A DNA stretch of 64,000 bases from an uncultured Clostridia bacterium (lineage in GTDB: Bacteria; Bacillota; Clostridia; Christensenellales; UBA1242), in NCBI GenBank assembly GCA_930971385.1, contig CAKNGB010000004.1, positions 1 through 64,000 of the forward strand, in the 5' to 3' direction. The notes beneath the pieces are model-generated. The model was not told where the DNA came from, did no database searches, and saw nothing but the letters and a program-made list of their open reading frames with translations. The translations under genes and the position numbers were made by a program. This document shows, piece after piece, positions 19,101-26,190 of this stretch (positions within the stretch are counted from its first letter, which is position 1; each line of letters begins with the position of its first letter).

Positions 19101-20824
19101 ATTATTCAATAAACCCTGACAGCTTTGAAGTTATCACCGAAAACTTTGAAACTCAAGAGTTCAATTTTGAAACCTTGGATTTTGCAAACTACTTCAACAA
19201 CAAAAATAACGCGTCTATTGATGTTCGACTTCGCTTAACATATCAGAGCGAAACCGCACAGCAAGTTAGTGTGGAACTTTCAAGAGATATGTCGCAGATA
19301 ATCATTTTAAGAAATATGCAAGAATATCAAACCTTACGAACGCTGATGCAGTCCTATAGTGAAGTGGCAGAAATTGTCAATAATTTTGCAAGCATCATAA
19401 TAATCGAGGATAATTTGGATATTTCAGTTTTTGCATATAACGGTAACGAAGAAGAAAATCCTAATGTGGTTAGTTCCGATGTTTATGAAACCACCTTAAA
19501 GCGCCCTGTTAACGACTATTTAATTGAATGGAATGAAGAAACTCAAACATTCTCATGGTCTAATCATCTTTCCGACACCACAGGGCTTACCTACATTTTG
19601 GATGTCACCTATTCAACAGGCATAGATTCTGTCACAAGGCGCTATGAAACCTCCGCACATGAATTTACGCCAACCATAATTTCAAATGTTAGATTCACTT
19701 TGACGGTTAGAAATGAAAATGGCGGTTTGCAATCAGAAAGTTTGACCTACACAAACGAAGAAGATATGCAAGATTTTGTTGAGTTCAACCTTTTTGCAGG
19801 TGGCGATGGAACAAGCGAAAACCCATATCTAATTGAAACTGCAGAGCAGTTTGAAAACATTCAATATCGTGCGGTTAAAAGTTCAGATGTCATATCTTAC
19901 TACACAAATGGTGGCACTTATGAAACAGAGGAAGAAATCTATCACTTCTCCATTCAACAAAACATTTCTGGCATTGAATTTGAAGGTCTTTTGGTTAGTG
20001 GCAGTTTCACTGGTGTGATTGCTGGAAATCAACACACAATTTCCTACACCGCAACTGGTGTGGAGGCATTAACTTCCACTCTTTCCATAGGAAGTGGAGA
20101 AAACAGAATTCCAAGTTTAACAAGTGGAACAAGCACAACAACATATAGTTATGGAGCAGGTCTTTTTGAAATTTTAACAAGCACCGCAACAAGCACCGCA
20201 TCAATTTCCGACTTAACAGTGGAGGCAAACTTTGTTGGTGTGGAGGCAGTGGAAGCAAACTTGTTAGTGGGCGGAATTGCGATAGACAGTTCTGGCTCAA
20301 TTTCCAACGTCAACATTTCAGGCTTTAATTCCACACTTGTTGTTTATGAAGCAAACTCTCGCTTAATTGGCGCCTATGCTGGAATAACTGCCATGAACAG
20401 AGGAACGGTGGCAAATTGTGCTGTGATTTCCGACATCACTCTTTCCGATTCTTCAAGTGGCACAACCTACACACAAAACTTCTTCATTGGCGGGCTTGTG
20501 TTCACAAACTACAGCACAATTTCCAATTCGCGTGTTAACGCCAACATAACTTTAAACCTTTCTTCCACAAGTCAGGCGACTCATCAACTTGCAGGAATCA
20601 CCGTGGCTTCCACAGTGCGAGGCAGTGTGCGTGATAACTCGGTGGCAGAAGGGTGCCAGCTCACCATAAGTTGCCCTGAAATGAATGGCCATGTTGGTTA
20701 CATTGCGGGAATCTCTTGCTACGCTCGCGGAACAACAAATGGAAACACAGCAACTTCTTGTGTGCAAGGCGTAAATTTCCAAGAGGGAAATTTGACCGCG
20801 CAAGACACATTCATTCCAGTTTAA
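10151..20824 (+). CDS. Giant (3557 aa) lipoprotein with many FN3-like repeats and a C-terminal GLUG-type module
   Basis: Lipobox LSAC after an N-terminal hydrophobic signal; repeated 'lxWxxVxxAxxYxV...' units with recurrent 'KLsxPx' linkers; C-terminus 'GGDGTSENPYLIETAEQFENI' followed by GLUG-like repeats. Confidence 0.85.
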   Translation: MKKFSFAFATMLTLVLGVVLSACTFKTPEAVFSAEEIVISLGEEVNLNEYLSTNEVEKSEVEFAFSNSSFFSVNDGIVTPTSHGQTNVYAVLNGNSLASTKLIVKKQFESVANIQMNDDGLLSWNRVIDRFDETENFTSPSEYLLEIEFENIETGETSSQNLTTSTNSYQLVENGRYAISLTALGEGKFDSSTPTTETIYLGYMPQLAREDFSFNSETSEMTWSNVAGADYSVYFNNQLLSEHQIGNSYNLTSNLESLPSNTAYSFSVVVHDADGDEDERISVQSEEVEINKIESATATPTFSNEEGGYLSFNLPENSARVAIYIGEEEFSVNSNTPNTTFEGLEFGKHYLEYRAIGKASDTAGVFYANSSLSQFGYIYKLSPLEISGRGENEPNGTSFNYHATTEDSVSATNFRVLLNGEFSETHQGFLDDTFDIDTSCVVNEAGEYSLVAYNIPTEQRVIFEDDDCVVINSNQSNALSFVKLSAFREFENGETVQHSYQDGNSQISFNLVENADTYSLYIENSGEDELVENSLYSYLDGTFTFNGRLEDVLEVEDEVTLKVVAQREDDLTTISSMTTKTLSRLETPTSESGNSTDTTYTWNAVDGAENYLVKYAVITKQQFEGGVESLGELSLEETTSNSNSIELVGGNYYYIEIVANPSDELNHLSSQRFQNVFYISKYMDKPTLNFGFNEDFIGDLTGGTGYFINIHNVENLESIIVQIGEEVVPFYSLGENETNYRFTQSFDDGALIEITLRSTDPTIYLDTLYTLEVIKLASVNYYDLSFDELTTTLTLSGGREGVTEIRIYDVNSPDDQTITANTDAEFPITNITNTEIAFLLKGSVFEDNLFEIVDDKVYLDSDLVTFNVRRLANSTEFAYRNGDLVFEAGETRSDGHFVLDMFMQDVNSNETKVAVHFENEVRAVIDSETISLSGNYLSNTDSSYTIDFELLLANLMENETFASVYNQTLEVEFGLYYFNTSFQSGVIYLSSKYATLKSDASQNLLTIQKMASPTITYDRDSNSIVWSAIGESAETTYSVINLNTSETLSTTPTASYRVDLSSLTLSLDHRFAVSASNPEFLESGLSNEIILYLLSPIREVKLSENTIQVSPSTLDAGYIASVGVQIESAEESFEQISGEAFNIAITSSGEYVLRFIGNDGLAENGRYILNSETSTFTLQALSTLAPANTNITYSESTISFERFGEEANLQSLSYRLVFTDSTGNTARIHLTDNSYSISELSELNPLNPLVEGEITIDVYAVLDTYNVSSGGIVYFNNVATTIDKLSTFNAYTYTQTSINKLTSPTITNIEFVYTGSEDGTLSDAMLRPDMQITVTASYSENETLLVYFGDHESYVAQEECDNSGTYTITIPFETYSDYLAVGEGTNVIVYGTSTVNLPSSSSYVTVHRNSPLLSISQNADEEKFNNLITISFASPDDLQYATGGVILKITYTPNDEGVREIFYQIPSSNYLDDGTITYDLTSFFAENMEMGGIINYSAFINNFSADGKYCLSSEMVYSAQYQILTSPNFNDNIAIGNGGITIGNTINTTNTEYIISYTDETGAGSITIGSAQNYFFEYPDVWATGMEYTLTITAVENGYISSVPSVLEVSMSRLSRVQNVVLSRDELDNSLLTLSWDVVNNASSYRIRAYVTGEEEVFVGEVTVTDTDVSMNEIFGDNYASLSSYITLGANMRFEIVSCSDNPTYTNSSIRYVSATFLANTLSPAESGEDFMVSPDGQLYFATAIGERYLYRILSTAGNALTAWQEVEGYGSYYVVELSNVDEITTQELFRLQVVMLGNATTDGISYNDDSIELILDSAYVSSERTFRISPPVHSVGINVEDNSKFTVSLESENSKLYVNTENSFSLGNFVNLNIDQTNYQVDGAYYVFNVDTSTIFDNYDIAETGPLYFYVLQTSEEHNYIISKPYEFEFLIDNSSAIKEVRKITEGDDADLTKTYIVFDQTSPRQIVGFNLKIEFSNGDETYVSKVALNSDECIINEEANEISFNLTDILRRESVDHSYGVYKLYISVIKAEGENIYFSNYITDFNDRELEFTKILEAERLYLSGGNIYWEVNETEEHTEMVEKFYIYATNVDDENLYNIYQTEDNTSRSLDASYIGGDNSAYYISIVLVNSDPWIIASNPKYVETASGELQEVVRNKFNSLLTLNSNGELSIDWNSNSAESTEENDIYKLLTMFGDLQAINSTTANQFVNSTFEFPFTMNITDLVNNRILVQLKFTSYRDIDKTEIAFQRTVQINAIYLLQNLEIDGVDFDAVRQALTDSLTSGEDDRTVNNFFNILESEVGGVGNYINIFDFAFEAVQAGRYEIEYCLVGGTSTLTSRWYKLTKENDIGEEVEDFYVNQSVTVTAGRESDTSDPDGATNAYYLLINRANIYTEDGSTTPATRYFMQIVSAGDEGLKYGVEISTTDGNSWNAILLNQDGATSFSVQSVDEDADGVYDYLKLYLNMNGGNSLLGRYGEILPKNDYRFEIFAQGNDFSISSKSTNFSLVFLSACQNFAVTDGVFSWTAYQNTPTRVIYKHSESTNSSYVNVSAISESTAMFSLENLSAGRYDYLKFVVFGGIEGNEIRVDSEVYILTNVYKLSNPSLTSDLNNFVINDSANAQNYGSTYSADGFMKYEVSNNNSATLSYRFQTDSTRSTYEAGTTGYVSSDTAYDYKSTEEHATSYNFSSLGSTASFSAVLNTSVANRNTYTLLVSDQGAGGRNISLKSNVQTIDARMLQPVSDIAISEGIVNWNGDAVYGDLIADGQTVIYKVAVQFYEETYTSTGTANSNVGSEIVRYTQNTFFDFSDIEEFFPEEIVGKDYKAQITIQALSLFLSDTLPSGNSVSLVEGGYAYGANCECYYEVDGERRIYHILRSNGNTAMGIEFSPSVENLSVIDGRITWTYSLSSTETATFIVEDEEGNMIVGEIYRDGNTYTFTEDNGELNGEHTINVYAIKSGANLIKSRARTLDIFKLSPIEAEDYSINPDSFEVITENFETQEFNFETLDFANYFNNKNNASIDVRLRLTYQSETAQQVSVELSRDMSQIIILRNMQEYQTLRTLMQSYSEVAEIVNNFASIIIIEDNLDISVFAYNGNEEENPNVVSSDVYETTLKRPVNDYLIEWNEETQTFSWSNHLSDTTGLTYILDVTYSTGIDSVTRRYETSAHEFTPTIISNVRFTLTVRNENGGLQSESLTYTNEEDMQDFVEFNLFAGGDGTSENPYLIETAEQFENIQYRAVKSSDVISYYTNGGTYETEEEIYHFSIQQNISGIEFEGLLVSGSFTGVIAGNQHTISYTATGVEALTSTLSIGSGENRIPSLTSGTSTTTYSYGAGLFEILTSTATSTASISDLTVEANFVGVEAVEANLLVGGIAIDSSGSISNVNISGFNSTLVVYEANSRLIGAYAGITAMNRGTVANCAVISDITLSDSSSGTTYTQNFFIGGLVFTNYSTISNSRVNANITLNLSSTSQATHQLAGITVASTVRGSVRDNSVAEGCQLTISCPEMNGHVGYIAGISCYARGTTNGNTATSCVQGVNFQEGNLTAQDTFIPV

Positions 20825-20861
20825 AGTAATAAAAGAGAGGGCTTTTGAATAGTAATACACT

Positions 20862-21680
20862 ATGAAAAAAGCCTTTCTTTTATTTTTAATATGTCTTTGT
20901 CCATTCTTTCTTTTTGGGTGTGTGAAAGAGGAAGAGGTGGAAATAAATTCCAATTCCTATCAACTTTTAAGGCTCTCCTACGGGCAAAATAATTCCTTTT
21001 ACTATCTTTTTCCAGTGAATTCTTCCGCCTTTAGTGATATTCAAATTGACAGCACTTTGCTTGTTGCTTATAGGTTTTTTCTTAAGGGAAGCGTGGGAGT
21101 TTTGCGTGATGCTTACTTATCAGAAGTCGAGGGCATTGAAAATGCCATGACCAGCGAGGTGCAATACTACTCTAATTATGACGCTGTTGGCTTTGAGCTT
21201 AAATTCACCACACTAGACGCTTTTCATGCGTTTTTCGGGCATGGCACAAACAGCGAGCCATACAAAACAAGTGGCTTGTTCATTTCAAAAGCATACTATC
21301 AAACTTCCTTTCCATTTTCAAAAAATTCTGCCGATGCTTTCCGTGCAATTTCCACAAATGCTTTGAACCTTTTTTATGAAACATTTAATATTGATGTTCA
21401 AAAGCAAGATTACCTATCGCAAACCTTTGAAAATTCCACTTTCACCTATGCCATGGTTTCAAACTCAAAAACTTTGCGAAGTGAAAATTTCTTTGAAAAT
21501 GATGGGCTGTATTTCAACATCTTTGAAAAGACATATGACCAAATTTCAAGTGCGGAAAAGATTGAATATCACATTCAAACGGTTAATCGTGGCTGGTGGT
21601 ATTTAACGGCGCTTGTTGTCACGATTATTGTGGTGGCGGTGCTTTTAATTGTTGTTAAAAAGCGAGAAAAAATTAAGTAA
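20862..21680 (+). CDS. Hypothetical lipoprotein with C-terminal transmembrane helix
   Basis: Signal peptide with lipobox LFGC; C-terminal 'WWYLTALVVTIIVVAVLLIVVKKREKIK'. Confidence 0.75.
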   Translation: MKKAFLLFLICLCPFFLFGCVKEEEVEINSNSYQLLRLSYGQNNSFYYLFPVNSSAFSDIQIDSTLLVAYRFFLKGSVGVLRDAYLSEVEGIENAMTSEVQYYSNYDAVGFELKFTTLDAFHAFFGHGTNSEPYKTSGLFISKAYYQTSFPFSKNSADAFRAISTNALNLFYETFNIDVQKQDYLSQTFENSTFTYAMVSNSKTLRSENFFENDGLYFNIFEKTYDQISSAEKIEYHIQTVNRGWWYLTALVVTIIVVAVLLIVVKKREKIK

Positions 21681-21757
21681 AAAACATAATTTTCGCGCAT
21701 TTTTCTGCGATATTTCATAATATTTTCCATTAATTATTAAAAAAATTAAAATATATC

Positions 21758-21786
21758 TTGTAAATTTCGGCTTTTAGTGCTATAAT
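21758..21786 (+). promoter_or_regulatory. sigmaA promoter of typA
   Basis: TTGTAA, 17 bp, TATAAT, then RBS gagaggg before ATG 21821. Confidence 0.75.
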
Positions 21787-21820
21787 AAATAGTCGGAAAA
21801 CTTTTTACGAGAGGGAAAAT

Positions 21821-23653
21821 ATGAAGAACACAGGAATAAGAAATGTTGCAATCATCGCCCATGTTGACCATGGTAAAACTTCACTTGTTAATGTCATGCT
21901 TAAACAAGGTGGCGTTTTCAGAGATAATCAAGTGGTGGAAGACAGGGTTATGGACTCTAATGCACTTGAAAGAGAAAGAGGTATCACAATTCTTTCCAAG
22001 AACACCTCTTGCTTTTATAATGGCGTGAAAATCAATGTGGTCGACACCCCAGGTCACGCAGACTTTGGCGGTGAAGTGGAACGCGTGCTTAAAATGGTGG
22101 ATGGTGTGCTTTTGGTGGTGGACGCTTTTGAAGGCCCAATGCCTCAAACGCGCTTTGTGCTTGAAAAGGCACTTGCTCTTAAACTTAAAGTTGTTGTTGT
22201 GGTGAATAAAATCGATAGACCAGATGCGCGAATCAAAGAAGTTGTGGACGAGGTTTTGGAACTATTCTTAGAACTTGATGCGGACGAAGAACAACTTAAC
22301 TCTCCATTTGTTTTTGCTTCTGCAAGACTGGGTGTTGCGTCCACTGATATGAACAAAATGGGCGAAGATTTAAAACCGCTTTTTGAAACAATAATAAACC
22401 ATGTTCCAGCGCCAGAGGGCGATGAGAAAGCAGGGCTTAAAATGCTTGTTTCTTCTGCAGAGCACAACGATTATGTTGGAAAACTTGCAGTGGGAAAAGT
22501 GGAAAGAGGAGAAATTCGCGTTGGTCAAAGCGTGGTTGTTTGCAACTATCACGACGAAACAAAAAAGGTAAAGTCGAAAATTGTTTCCCTCTTTGTTTAC
22601 GAAGGCTTAAAGCGCGTCAATGTGGAAAAAGCACCTGTTGGCGAAATCGTTTGTGTGGCAGGGCTTGACAATGTGACGATTGGCGACACAATTTGCGACG
22701 AATTTGATGTTGAACCAGTGGAATTTGTGAAGATTGCAGAGCCATCGGTGGAAATGACTTTCATGGTAAACGACAGCCCTTTTGCTGGACGCGAAGGAAA
22801 GTTTGTGACATCAAGGCACTTACGCGACAGACTTTATAAAGAAGCGGTGAAAGACCTTTCTCTTCGTGTGGAGGACGGCGACACAGCCGACAAATTTAAA
22901 GTGAGTGGTCGTGGTGAAATGCACCTTTCCATTTTAATTGAAAATATGCGCCGTGACGGCTATGAATTTCAAGTTTCTCAACCAAAAGTTTTGTTTAAAA
23001 CAATCGATGGCGTGAAGTGTGAACCTATCGACAGGCTTTATCTTGATGTTCCTGAGGACTCTGTTGGAACGGTTATGAACAAGATGGGTGTAAGAAAAGG
23101 TGAACTTCAAGGCATGACGCCACACGGAAGCAGAATGAAAATGGAATTTTTAATTCCATCTCGCGGACTTTTTGGTTTTAAAAGCGAGTTTTTAACAGAC
23201 ACGCGTGGCGAAGGAATCATCAATTCAATTTTCCATGACTATGAACCATATAAGGGGGAAATCAACCGCCGTGATTTTGGCGCACTGATTGCTCACGAGG
23301 AAGGCGAGGCAATTGTTTATGGATTATATAATGCACAAGAACGCGGAGAACTTTTCATAGGTCCTGGCACACCTGTTTATGCTGGCATGGTTGTGGGAAT
23401 AAATCCTAAGGGCGACGACATTGTGGTTAACGTTTGCAAACGCAAACATCTTTCCAATATGCGTGCTTCAGGAAGTGACGAGGCGCTTCGTTTAACTCCA
23501 CCAAGAATTATGAGTTTGGAAGATTGCATCGAATTTTTGGGCGATGATGAATATTTGGAAGTGACACCAAAATCAATCAGAATAAGAAAGATAATCTTAG
23601 ACCACAATATGCGTTTAAGAGAACGCGGAAAAATGCTCCGCGGAGAGATTTAA
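21821..23653 (+). CDS. typA: Translational GTPase TypA/BipA
   Basis: 'NVAIIAHVDHGKTSLVNVMLKQGG', 'ERERGITILSKNTS', 'VDTPGHADFGGEVERVLKMVDG', 'NKIDRPDAR'; BipA C-terminal pattern. Confidence 0.97.
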   Translation: MKNTGIRNVAIIAHVDHGKTSLVNVMLKQGGVFRDNQVVEDRVMDSNALERERGITILSKNTSCFYNGVKINVVDTPGHADFGGEVERVLKMVDGVLLVVDAFEGPMPQTRFVLEKALALKLKVVVVVNKIDRPDARIKEVVDEVLELFLELDADEEQLNSPFVFASARLGVASTDMNKMGEDLKPLFETIINHVPAPEGDEKAGLKMLVSSAEHNDYVGKLAVGKVERGEIRVGQSVVVCNYHDETKKVKSKIVSLFVYEGLKRVNVEKAPVGEIVCVAGLDNVTIGDTICDEFDVEPVEFVKIAEPSVEMTFMVNDSPFAGREGKFVTSRHLRDRLYKEAVKDLSLRVEDGDTADKFKVSGRGEMHLSILIENMRRDGYEFQVSQPKVLFKTIDGVKCEPIDRLYLDVPEDSVGTVMNKMGVRKGELQGMTPHGSRMKMEFLIPSRGLFGFKSEFLTDTRGEGIINSIFHDYEPYKGEINRRDFGALIAHEEGEAIVYGLYNAQERGELFIGPGTPVYAGMVVGINPKGDDIVVNVCKRKHLSNMRASGSDEALRLTPPRIMSLEDCIEFLGDDEYLEVTPKSIRIRKIILDHNMRLRERGKMLRGEI

Positions 23654-23674
23654 TCTGCTTTGGCAGATTTTTTC
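23652..23674 (+). terminator. Rho-independent terminator of typA
   Basis: AATCTGC TTTG GCAGATT + T-run. Confidence 0.85.
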
Positions 23675-23713
23675 TTAAACTTTCTTTCTTCCTAACATAT
23701 TTTTAAAGAAAAT

Positions 23714-23742
23714 TTGACAAATAAAAAATAAATTGATATACT
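23714..23742 (+). promoter_or_regulatory. sigmaA promoter
   Basis: TTGACA (23714-23719), 17 bp, TATACT (23737-23742). Confidence 0.8.
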
Positions 23743-23752
23743 AAAAGAGAAT

Positions 23753-24013
23753 ATGAAAATGTCCGACCGCATGATACTTAAAGATAGGCTGAAAAAATTG
23801 GGCTTGTTTTGCCTGATTGTGTTTATCCCTGTGCTTGTTGTTGCTGTGGTTTTATTTAGCGTTGGCGTGCCTGAATGGGCAAATATGCTGGTGCTTGTGG
23901 TTATGCTTTTGGCGCTTTTTTGCGTTTTTATGTATGTTTGTTCCATCCTTGAAAAACGCAAGGAAAAAAGGCTGAAAGAGAGTGGTAAGAAAGACCCATT
24001 TTCAGAGCAGTAA
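23753..24013 (+). CDS. Small membrane protein with two TM helices
   Basis: Two strongly hydrophobic segments; promoter immediately upstream; upstream of dnaB. Confidence 0.65.
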   Translation: MKMSDRMILKDRLKKLGLFCLIVFIPVLVVAVVLFSVGVPEWANMLVLVVMLLALFCVFMYVCSILEKRKEKRLKESGKKDPFSEQ

Positions 24014-24022
24014 GGAGAATTT

Positions 24023-25378
24023 ATGGCTGAGTATAAAGTTTTACCTAACAATTTAGAGTCGGAACAGGCGGTGCTTGGTTGTGTTCTCATCGACCAAGAC
24101 GCGCAAGTGGACCTTTTAACCACTTTGGATGCCGACGATTTTTATTCCGAGGCTCATCGCAAAATCTTCAAAGCTATGCAAAACATCTTTGCAAAGAATA
24201 TTCCTGTCGATTTCGTCACATTAACAAGCGAACTTGAAGTGGAGAAAGAACTTGAAAAAGTGGGCGGAATTGACTACATAACTTTTTTAACAAATGTCGT
24301 TCCATCCGCTGCGAACTATAAGCACTACTACGACATTGTTTATTCCAACTCATTACGCCGAAGTTTAATTAAAGGCGGGCAAAACATAATTGAAAACGCT
24401 TTCAATTTAAACGACGAAGAAGAGGCAATGCAGAAAGCGGAAAAAATCATATTTGACATGGCTCAAACCAAAAACTCCTCCGACCTTGAACTTATTGGAA
24501 AACCTGGTGGGGTTTTAACAAATGTGTTAAAAGAGATAAGCGAAATCGCCGAAAATCACGGAAAACTTAGAGGCGTTCCAACAGGTTTTGAGGAACTTGA
24601 TGAACTGACAAACGGGCTTCAAAAAGGCACGCTTGTGGTGCTTGCAGCGCGCCCGGGTGTTGGGAAAACCTCGTTTGCCATGAACATTGCACTCCACGCC
24701 GCAGTGGAAGAAGGCAAAAAAGTGGCGATTTTTGCACTTGAAATGAGCAGGGAAGAACTTATGCAAAGGGCGCTTGCGTCACTTGCTCGTGTGGACGCCT
24801 CTCACATCTTGAATGGGTCTATGGACCAAGAAGAGTGGAAGAGAATTTGGACGGCAGAGAAAAAGTTGGCACAAAGTTCGGTATATTTAAGCGAATCCAC
24901 TCAGGTGACACCGCTTGACATCTTGTCGAAGTGCCGAAAACTTAAAGTAAAGGAAGGGTTGGACCTTATTGTTATCGACTATCTTCAACTTATGACCATG
25001 GGCGGAAAAAGCGCGGAAAACATCACTCAAGAAGTGACCAAGATGACAAGAATACTAAAAACAACCGCCAAAGAACTTAAAGTGCCAATTCTCTTGCTTT
25101 CTCAACTTTCGCGTTTGCCAGACCAAAGGCAAGGTGACCACAAGCCAATCATGTCTGACCTTCGTGATTCTGGCTCCATCGAGCAGGATGCCGACATTGT
25201 TATGTTTTTGTATAATCCAGAAATGTATAACGATGTGATTAGTAAGGACGATCCAGGAACGGTTTATCTTCTTGTTTCCAAGCACAGAAGTGGACGCACT
25301 GGTGAAATAAAACTTAAATGGATAAAGGAATACACAACCTACACAAGTATTCCAAAACGAAGCGGAGGTGAAGAGTGA
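24023..25378 (+). CDS. dnaB: Replicative DNA helicase DnaB
   Basis: 'LPNNLESEQAVLGCVLID', 'LVVLAARPGVGKTSFAMNIA', 'LIVIDYLQLM', 'LRDSGSIEQDADIVMFLY'. Confidence 0.97.
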   Translation: MAEYKVLPNNLESEQAVLGCVLIDQDAQVDLLTTLDADDFYSEAHRKIFKAMQNIFAKNIPVDFVTLTSELEVEKELEKVGGIDYITFLTNVVPSAANYKHYYDIVYSNSLRRSLIKGGQNIIENAFNLNDEEEAMQKAEKIIFDMAQTKNSSDLELIGKPGGVLTNVLKEISEIAENHGKLRGVPTGFEELDELTNGLQKGTLVVLAARPGVGKTSFAMNIALHAAVEEGKKVAIFALEMSREELMQRALASLARVDASHILNGSMDQEEWKRIWTAEKKLAQSSVYLSESTQVTPLDILSKCRKLKVKEGLDLIVIDYLQLMTMGGKSAENITQEVTKMTRILKTTAKELKVPILLLSQLSRLPDQRQGDHKPIMSDLRDSGSIEQDADIVMFLYNPEMYNDVISKDDPGTVYLLVSKHRSGRTGEIKLKWIKEYTTYTSIPKRSGGEE

Positions 25379-26181
25379 AGAAAAAGTGGATAATCATAAC
25401 AATAATTCTTCTTATCATTGCAGTGGTTTTAACCATTGTGTTTATCAATCTTTTCAGCGAGCGTGACACGGAAGATTTATCAAATGCAGTTAAAACGAAT
25501 GTGCAAACAGGCTATTTGAAAGATGACGGCGACACGTATCTTAAAATTGACGAATATTTTGATGTGATGCTAAGTCAAGCAAGTCTTACAACAAGTGATG
25601 AAAATGAAATTTCAAATGCACAAAAACTTTATGAAACTTATATTATTATTGGCGAATTTTACAATAAACAAATCCTCTTTTCAAGTTATAATGATGTTTA
25701 TGCAAAAAACAGAAATCAGGCGATTGACAACCTAAATTCTGCAAACAGCAAGGCAGGCGAAATTGTTTCCTACCTTGACGCTAACAGCGAATTGGTTGCT
25801 GGAAGTGACTATTGGCAAGCACGCACTTGGGATGATGTTGAACCTATGGTGAAAGATTTTCTTAACTATAACAACTTGGCATTTTCCGCTCTTCAACCAA
25901 TTTTTGTTTCGTGTGTTGATTCGAAAGTGGTTAGCAACGACTTTTCCGCTTTAATTCTTTCCACAATCAACTTCTATCTTAACGAAGCTAACGAAAATTG
26001 GGGCGGTAACACAACAAGCGTGAACACCGCTTTCACAATGGCAAATAGCTATTTAACAAATCACTACAATCAAATCATGGCATATAGATATAGCCCAACC
26101 CTTCAATCTCATGTTGAAAACATTTTGGAACTTGGCGAGGGTAGTTCTTACTATAGCCAACTTATTAATGGAACTTTATAA
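25375..26181 (+). CDS. Hypothetical membrane-anchored/secreted protein
   Basis: N-terminal TM segment; GTGA 4-bp overlap with the dnaB stop. Confidence 0.7.
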   Translation: MKKKWIIITIILLIIAVVLTIVFINLFSERDTEDLSNAVKTNVQTGYLKDDGDTYLKIDEYFDVMLSQASLTTSDENEISNAQKLYETYIIIGEFYNKQILFSSYNDVYAKNRNQAIDNLNSANSKAGEIVSYLDANSELVAGSDYWQARTWDDVEPMVKDFLNYNNLAFSALQPIFVSCVDSKVVSNDFSALILSTINFYLNEANENWGGNTTSVNTAFTMANSYLTNHYNQIMAYRYSPTLQSHVENILELGEGSSYYSQLINGTL

Positions 26182-26190
26182 GGAGGAAGT

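Noticed and set aside
20007-20300. Minus-strand ORF of 97 aa inside the giant lipoprotein
   Set aside because: Leu/Pro/Gln-rich antisense artefact of Thr/Ser/Glu codons in a strongly coding opposite strand.
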